From contig NW_021167085.1 of assembly GCF_003711515.1 (NCBI RefSeq), positions 373,649 to 437,648 of the forward strand: a stretch of 64,000 bases of DNA, written 5' to 3'. This DNA is from Sodiomyces alkalinus F11. Taxonomy: Eukaryota > Ascomycota > Sordariomycetes > Glomerellales > Plectosphaerellaceae. Positions 56,563 through 64,000 of the stretch are shown here, in pieces; positions within the stretch are counted from its first letter, which is position 1, and every line of letters starts with the position of its first letter. The notes below the pieces were generated by a model. The model was not told the origin of the DNA. It saw only the letters and a list, made by a program, of their open reading frames with translations, and made no database searches. The translations under genes and the position numbers were made by a program.

Positions 56563-57953
56563 GACGGCCGGCTCTGATGAATTACCTATAAGAAAGATGA
56601 GATATAGAGATGGAGGAGTTGTTGGATCTAAAAGTGTGAGGAGACTTCCAGTAAAGCACACTTGGCCGAGGGGAGGGGGGACGGCGAGATGTTATATGTC
56701 GGCATTCCTTTGCATTCTTCCTAACCAGATCTTCAATTCTGTAAATTACCAAGGCCATAAATGGCGACCGAGCACCCTCCATTGACCAGCAGAACATGAA
56801 GTCGCAGTCATTCGGGACAGAAGAAAGCGGGGAGAGCTTGGGTTGAGTCATCCCGGGGTCAAGGGGGGTTCTGATTGAAATAGAAACAGATGAATGACTC
56901 TAAAGAGGAAGCAATAATACAATAATATCCTCGTCTTCTGTCTTCTGTCTTCTGAGCCCTTGTTAGTTTCGGATCAAGAGTTTCTCATATAGCGTAGAGG
57001 CTCTATTGCCATATTGCCAGAACTGCACAGAGAGAATCCGGCAAACTACTTGTACCTTATGAAGTAGTACACGTATGTGCCCACACAGTACGAATTACGG
57101 TGAGCTGTCTGGTTCATTGAGCCACTGGGTGTATTAGCTCCTAAGGTAGGTACCTTAGGTAATCGTACACCGTTCCGCTAATTGGTTCCTGTACTTTCGT
57201 GCAAGAGTCGCGTCGATCTGTCCCGATTGACGCAGTTGCTCTTCATTGGCTTGAGCTCGAAAAGCAAAGCCAACCAGTCATCGAAACCGGAGCTCCTCAA
57301 AGGGGAGATCACGTGAGTATTGCTCGCACGGGCCTCCCTACGGTGTACAGGTACTTCGTAATTATCTTTATATCTTTAGGCAGTAGAATACCTAGGTACG
57401 TACCGTTACCAAATGGTGACCTAGAATGATTAGGGAGTGGGCAGGGGCAACCGACCTGACCAGTCGCGAGCAGGAACCACCAAGTCTGCTTGCACCTTAC
57501 GTATCCTCTCTCGTATCTTCGCATCTTCCACTTGCTTCATCTCTTCTAAACAAAAAACCTCCCCCCCATCATTTTCCTTTGCTATATCCCCCCGTTTGCC
57601 CACCAGATTGCCATCCCTGGCGGCGCATCTAAACGAGATCACGTACTCTACCGCCATTTTTCCTTTTCCCCCTTCTTCTCCCCATCTTGCAATTTGTGTT
57701 GTCATTAATTGCCCGACTTGCGGTCGGCCACGTCGTGAGAGTTCCCAAAGCTCTCCTTTTCTTACCTTCCACCCGTATCCAGGTTGCCGGACCTCCCTAC
57801 CGGCCTCCGTTTTTTTCTTCTTCTTTTCTTTTCCTCGCTTCGTCCCGACCTCTGACTGAGGACCGACCTAACCGACAATCGAATCCCATAACGGAAGACT
57901 TCTAGGGCTATCCGGTTCTCCCTGAATCGCCCGTCGTCAGACACATCGCCGTC
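56563..57953. other. Divergent intergenic region
   Basis: Promoters of the RNA-repair-like gene (-) and clathrin heavy chain (+). GGTACC-type palindromes at 57141-57162 and 57390-57404. The clathrin leader (about 57480-57953) is long and pyrimidine-rich. No exon seen. Confidence 0.5.
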
Positions 57954-60900
57954 ATGGCGCCCCTTCCCATCAGATTCGAGGAGCTGGTTCAGCTCCAAAG
58001 TGTCGGTGTCCAAGACAGCTCTATCACCTTCAACTCTTGCGTAAGTTTCTCTTGTGTTTTCCCCTTCTCAATACATTACCATCACATTGTTACATGCCAT
58101 GCCCTTCGTATCGGGAACAGCATTCTAATTGAACATCGACTTCCTCCAGACACTCGAGTCAGATTCCTACGTGTGCATCCGAGACCAGAAGAGCGAATCC
58201 GCCTCGCCTGAAGTTGTCATTGTCGACCTCAAGAATGGCAACAATGTCACCCGACGCCCTATCAAGGCCGACAGTGCCATCATGCATTGGACCCGCCAAG
58301 TCATCGCCCTCAAGGCCCAGTCTAGGACGCTGCAGATCTTCGACCTGGAGCAGAAGCAAAAACTCAAGTCCACCACCATGAACGAGGACGTCCAGTACTG
58401 GAAATGGATCAGCGCCACCTCCCTGGGCTTGGTAACCGACGGCTCTGTATACCACTGGGATGTCTTCGACCCTGCCCAGGCCGCCCCCGTCAAGGTCTTC
58501 GACCGCAATGCCAACTTGAGCGTACGTGACGTATACCCGTTCAGACAACCGCTGCTTCTCCTTCTCATTGCTAACACTCAACCTTCAGGGTTGCCAAATC
58601 ATCAACTATCGTACCAGCGCCGACGGCAAGTGGATGGTCGTTGTGGGCATCGCCCAGCGCGAAGGCCGCATCGTCGGCGCCATGCAGCTCTACTCCAAGG
58701 ACCGAGGCATCAGCCAGGCCATCGAAGGCCATGCCGCCGCCTTTGGCACCGTCCGACTCGAGGGCGCCCCCGCTGACACCAAGCTCTTCACATTCTCCGT
58801 CCGGACCGCCAACGGTGCCAAGCTTCACATCGTCGAGGTCGACCGCCCGGAGGCGAACCCCGCTTTCCAGAAGAAGGCCGTCGATGTCTACTTCCCGCCC
58901 GAGGCCACCAACGACTTCCCCGTCTCCATGCAGGTCTCCCAAAAATACGGCGCCATTTACATGGTCACCAAGTACGGCTTCATCCACCTCTACGATCTGG
59001 AGACCGGCAACTGCATCTTCATGAACCGCATCTCGAGCGAAACCATCTTCACCACCTCCCCCGACGCCAACTCGTCCGGAATCGTCGCCATCAACCGAAA
59101 GGGTCAGGTGCTCTTCGTCACCATCGACGAGTCCAACATCATCCCCTACCTGCTGCAGAATCCCGCCAACTCCGACATCGCCATCAAGATGGCGTCGCGG
59201 GCCGGCCTTCCCGGCGCCGACAACCTCTACGCCCGCCAGTTTGAGCAGCTGATGAACGCGGGCAACTACCTGGACGCCGCCAAGGTGGCTGCCAACTCGC
59301 CTCGCGGTTTCCTGCGGACCGCCGAGACCATCGAGAAGTTTAAGCGCCTGCCTCAGCAGCCGGGCCAAATGTCCTTCATCCTCCAGTACTTCGGCATGCT
59401 GCTGGACAAGGGCGAGCTGAACGAGCACGAGTCCATCGAGCTGGCCCAGCCCGTGCTCGCCCAAAACCGGATGAACCTGCTCGAGAAGTGGCTGAAGGAG
59501 AACAAGCTGCACTGCTCCGAACGGCTCGGTGATCTCGTCCGCCCGCACGACCTGAACGCCGCCCTGGCCATCTACCTCAAGGCCGACGTCCCTCACAAGG
59601 TCGTTGCCGGCTTTGCCGAGAGCGGCCAGTTCGACAAGATCCTGCCCTACGCCGCGCAGACGGGCTATCAGCCTGACTACGTGCAGCTTCTCCAGCACAT
59701 TGTCCGTGTGAACCCCGAGAAGGGTGCCGAGTTCGCTACCTCGCTCGCCAACCAACCGGGCGGCTCCCTCGTCGATATCTCCCGCGTCGTCGACATTTTC
59801 CAGTCTCAGGGCATGATCCAGCAGGCCACCGCCTTTTTGCTTGACGCCCTGAAAGAAAACCTCCCGGACCAGGGCCATCTGCAGACACGTCTCCTCGAGA
59901 TGAACCTGCTGAATGCGCCGCAGGTCGCCGATGCCATCCTCAGCAACGAGCTGGTCACGCACTTCGACAAGCCGCGCATTGCCGCTCTTTGTGAGCAAGC
60001 TGGTCTGTACCAGAAGGCCCTCGAGCTCTATGAGGACCCAGAGGCCGTCAAACGCGTCGTCGTCAATATTGCTGGCACGCCCAACTTCAGCCTGGATTGG
60101 TTGACCACCTTCTTCGGAAAGCTGTCCGTTGAGCAGTCCTTTGACTGCCTGGATGCCATGATGAAGCATAACATCCGCCAGAACCTGCAGGCCGTCGTGA
60201 CCATTGCCACCAAGTACAGTGAGCTGCTTGGCTCCGTCCGCCTGATCGACCTGTTCGAGAAGTACAAGACCGCCGAAGGCCTGTTCTACTACCTCGGCAG
60301 CATCGTCAACCTTTCCGAGGAACCCGATGTCGTCTTCAAGTACATCGAAGCCGCCACCAAGATGGGCCAGTTCAACGAGGTCGAGCGTATTTGCCGAGAC
60401 AACAACCACTACAACCCTGAGAAGGTCAAGAACTTCCTGAAGGAAGCCAGGCTTCAGGAGCAGCTCCCGCTCATCGTCGTGTGTGACCGCTTCAACTTTG
60501 TCCACGACCTCGTCCTGTACCTCTACCAGCACCAGCAATTCCAGTCCATCGAGACGTACGTTCAGCGGGTCAACCCTTCGCGGACCCCCGCTGTCGTTGG
60601 CGGCCTGCTCGATGTCGACTGCGACGAGGGCATCATCAAGAACCTCATCTCCACTGTCAACCCCCAGTCCATCCCCATCGACGACCTCGTGCAGGAGGTC
60701 GAGTCGCGCAACCGTCTCAAGCTGCTCCTCCCTTTCCTCGAACAGATGCTTGCCGCTGGCATGGAGCAGCGGGCTGTCTACAACGCTCTGGCCAAGATCT
60801 ACATCGACTCCAATAACAACCCCGAGAAGTTCCTCAAGGAGAATAACCAATACGACACTCTCACCGTCGGCAAGTACTGCGAGAAGCGTGACCCCAACTT

Positions 60901-63271
60901 GGCCTTCATCGCCTACTCCAAGGGCCAAAACGATCTCGAGCTCGTCAATATCACGAACGAGAACTCGATGTACCGCGCCCAGGCCAGGTATCTGCTCGAG
61001 AGGGCCGACAGGGAGCTTTGGAACTTTGTTTTGAGCGAGAACAACATTCACCGCCGTTCCGTCATCGACCAGGTTACCGCCACGGCTGTGCCTGAATCTA
61101 CCGACCCCGCCAAGGTGTCCGAGGCGGTGGCCGCCTTGCTGGCCAACGACCTCCCTCTGGAACTCATCGAGCTCCTGGAAAAGATCGTGCTGGAGCCTTC
61201 GCCCTTCAGCGACAACCAGAATCTCCAGAACCTGCTCATGTTTACCGCTGCCAAGGCCGACAAGGCCAAGGTTATGGACTACATCCACAAGATTGACGGC
61301 TATAGCGCCCCCGATATCGCCTCGGCCTGTATTGATGTCGGGCTGTACGAGGAGGCGTTTGAGATCTTCAAGAAGGCCGGCGATCGGACGGCCGCTGTGG
61401 ATGTCCTCGTCGACCACGTCGTTAGCATCGACCGGGCTCAGGCGTTCGCGGAGGAAGTTGATTTGCCGGAGGTGTGGTCCAAGGTCGCCAAGGCCCAGCT
61501 GGATGGCGTCCGGGTCACCGACGCCATCGAGTCGTACATCAAGGCCGAGGATCCCCGCAATTACGAGGAAGTCATTGAGACGGCCGTGCATGCCGGCAAG
61601 GACGAGGACCTTATCAAATATCTTCGCATGGCGCGCAAGACGCTCCGGGAACCGCCCATCGACACCGCCCTCGCCTTCTGCTACGCCCGTCTCGACCAGC
61701 TCGGTGAGCTTGAGGACTTCCTCCGCGGCACCAATGTCGCCAACATTGAGGAGTCCGGCGACAAGGCGTACGCCGAGGGTCTGTACGAGGCTGCCAAGAT
61801 CTTCTACACCAGCATCTCCAACTGGGCCAAGTTGGCGACCACGCTGGTACACCTCAACGACTACCAGGCGGCCGTGGAGTGCGCCCGCAAGGCCAACAAC
61901 ATCAAGGTCTGGAAGCAGGTGCACGAAGCCTGCGTCGAGAAGAAGGAGTTCCGTCTCGCCCAGATCTGCGGTCTCAACCTCATCATTGACGCCGAGCAGC
62001 TGCAAACTCTTGTCAAGCAGTACGAGCGCAACGGCTACTTTGATGAGCTCATCAGCCTCTTGGAGCAAGGCCTGGGCCTGGAGCGTGCGCACATGGGAAT
62101 GTTCACCGAGCTCGGCATCGCCCTCTCCAGATACCATCCCGAGCGGTTGATGGAGCACCTCAAGCTCTTCTGGAGCCGAGTCAACATGCCCAAGCTCATC
62201 CGTGCTTGCGAGGAGGCCAACCTGTGGCCCGAGCTGGTGTTCTGCTACTACCACTATGACGAATTCGACAACGCCGTCCTCACCGTGATCGAGCGACCGG
62301 AGAACTCGTGGGAGCACCACCAGTTCAAGGAGATGATCGTGAAGGTGGCCAACCTGGAGATCTACTACAGGGCCATCAAATTCTACGTCGAGCAGCACCC
62401 CACGCTGCTCACCGACCTCCTCCAGGTGCTCACACCGCGCATCGACGTCAACCGGGTGGTCAAGATGTTCGAGAAGAATGACGACCTGCCTCTTATCAAG
62501 CCTTTCCTCCTCAGCGTCCAGTCGCAGAACAAGCGCTCGGTCAACAACGCCATTAACGATCTCCTGATCGAAGAGGAGGACTATAAGACTCTTCGTGACT
62601 CGGTCGAGAACTACGACAACTATGACCCCGTCGAGCTCGCTGCCCGCCTGGAGAAGCACGACCTGATCTTCTTCCGACAGATCGCGGCCAGCATCTATCG
62701 CAAGAACAAGCGGTGGGAGAAGTCGATTGCTCTCTCCAAGGAGGATAAGCTGTACAAGGATGCCATTGAAACGGCAGCCATGTCCGGAAAGAGTGACATG
62801 GTTGAAGACCTTCTCCGCTACGTACGTACTTTTTTTTTTCTCCCCTTGACATGCTTTTTTTATATGTCCTCGTCCTCTCCGGCCATCGCTAACCCGTGTA
62901 TGTTACCATAGTTTGTCGACATTGGCAGCCGCGAATGCTACGTGGGCATGCTCTACTCGTGCTACGACCTGATCAGGCCAGATGTGGTGCTCGAGGTCTC
63001 CTGGCGCCATGGCCTCAACGATTTTACCATGCCGTACATGATCAACATGCTCTGCCAACAGACCAAGGAGCTGGCCACCCTCAAGGCCGACAACGAAGCT
63101 CGCAAGGCTAAGGAGACGGAGAAGGAGAAGGACGAGTCGACAGGCCCTATTCTGGGGGCCAACCGCCTCATGATCACAGCCGGCCCTGCTGCCATGGGGG
63201 CGCCATCTCCCGCTCCGTACGCCCCGGCCAACGGCTTCGCCCCTCAGCCGACAGGGTACGGCGGCTTCTAG
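57954..63271 (+). CDS. Clathrin heavy chain
   Basis: Complete clathrin heavy chain, predicted 1,683 aa, close to the usual 1,650-1,700. Exons 57954-58040, 58150-58521, 58589-62821 and 62912-63271 join in phase 0 throughout. The N-terminal beta-propeller opens PLPIRFEELVQLQSVGVQ. The linker and long alpha-solenoid of clathrin heavy-chain repeats follow (for example LYSKDRGISQAIEGHAAAF, EKFKRLPQQPGQMSFILQYF, and KVWKQVHEACVEKKEFRLAQ). Near the C-terminus the trimerisation segment FVDIGSRECYVGMLYSCYDL is followed by RPDVVLEVSWRHGL. The tail is Pro/Gly/Ala-rich, ending QPTGYGGF. The protein forms triskelia that coat endocytic and Golgi-derived vesicles. Codon use is strongly biased to C/G endings, consistent with high expression. 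Assignment is certain. Confidence 0.98.
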
Positions 63272-64000
63272 GTGCAGGTCCCGGCCTGGCGTTAGACACC
63301 CGACCAAGTACCTTGGCACCAAAGGGCCCCGTCGCTGATGGGGGGGATGAGCTGTGTGAACGGGGAGACGATGTATCCCCAGGCACCAGCTGTCGGAAAC
63401 CAACTGCCTCGGCAGCGCTACGAGGTTCTTCACAGCAGTGCAGGCAGAAAAAAAGACAGCATGTGACGTCCATAGGAAGTGGTCGGTCGCGACCACGTTG
63501 ATAGATGAGGGCGTCGGGATCTGGAAAACGGTGGCTTGTAATCCAATTTCCTCTTCTTTTGTCGTCTCGTCTTTGCCTACCTTTTTGCTGCAGGGCGAAG
63601 AAATCGCATTCTGCTGGGCGGACGTTTATCCCATGTATGATAGTATCTTACGTGTCGTTTTTAGCTTTAATGACTTGTTCTTTGAGGGTCTCTACGAATC
63701 GTGATGCCAAGTGAAATCTCCGCCGGCATATTTGAGTCTCTTGGGACAGGCCTACTCATATGGTGGTGCAACAAAGTACGTGAATGGACGGGCGCAGTCT
63801 GGTGAAGTAGTTTGATTCCATTTGCATAGCCAATTCGACAGGGGAAACATGCATCTATCACGTCCCTCCTCCCATGCTTCCCAATTCCCAGGCGCCTGTC
63901 CTTTCGTCTGTCTGCTCTGTTCGCGTGCAGCGACAATAAAGAAAACCCAACAGTAGTAATAATGCATAAATAATAGGACTGGAAGTAATGAAGGTGTCCT
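63272..64000. other. 3' region of clathrin heavy chain
   Basis: No supported exon in the remaining 730 bases. An AATAAA-like signal (CAATAAAG) lies at about 63934, and the end may reach a neighbouring gene's 3' region. Confidence 0.5.

Noticed and set aside
58571..62659. Very long open frame (over 1,300 codons) antisense to clathrin heavy chain
   Set aside because: It mirrors the clathrin exon exactly. Strong C/G third-position bias on the sense strand removes stop codons from the antisense frame, and its composition (Leu/Val/Asp/Gly-rich) matches no protein family.
1..64000. Biosynthetic gene cluster around the LaeA-like methyltransferase, reductase or HD enzyme
   Set aside because: These genes are many kilobases apart, separated by housekeeping genes, and no PKS, NRPS, terpene synthase or cluster regulator is present.

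Overview
The window is nuclear DNA of a filamentous ascomycete (Pezizomycotina, most likely Sordariomycetes). Genes carry short introns of about 60-160 bp with GTRNGY donors, CTRAC-like branch sites and YAG acceptors. Coding regions are rich in G/C-ending codons, pyrimidine-rich leaders precede many starts, and the gene set includes a HET-domain protein, a LaeA-like methyltransferase and a Kex2-processed alpha-type pheromone precursor. No rRNA, CRISPR array, operon or complete transposon is visible. A 50-base assembly gap lies at 1898-1947.

Layout, 0-20 kb: 5' part of a cAMP-receptor-like GPCR (-), HET-domain gene (+), C2H2-like zinc protein (+), seven-exon LaeA-like methyltransferase with a 13-nt exon (-), NMN adenylyltransferase (+), type II membrane glycosyltransferase of PLOD-like type (-), C2-domain protein (-), 77-aa small protein (+).

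20-40 kb: aldo-keto reductase (-), two single-pass membrane proteins (+; the second with a cysteine-rich C-terminal ectodomain), a possible 51-aa secreted peptide (-), DapA/HOGA-type aldolase (-), cyanamide-hydratase-like HD enzyme (-), PIP-kinase-like protein (+), and a possibly degenerate SMP-like small gene (-).

40-64 kb: acidic coiled-coil protein (+), NAD-dependent glycerol-3-phosphate dehydrogenase (+), secreted beta-propeller phytase-like protein with EGF modules (+), alpha-pheromone precursor with seven identical repeats (+), DUF1640 mitochondrial coiled-coil protein (+), a 1,229-aa 2H + EEP + nucleotidyltransferase + MJ1316 protein (-), and the complete clathrin heavy chain (+).

The genes are a mix of housekeeping functions (NAD synthesis, glycerol metabolism, vesicle coats) and accessory fungal functions (self/non-self recognition, signalling, mating, detoxification). 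They do not form one pathway. The most interesting items are the four-domain RNA-repair-like protein at 52717-56562 and the pheromone precursor at 49616-50317, in which all seven repeats have Ala where the Trp-Cys start is usual. Long intergenic stretches carry recurring GGTACC-centred palindromes and a recurring TACAACGTA word. All exon models were made by hand from splice signals, reading phase and family resemblance; no searches were run.
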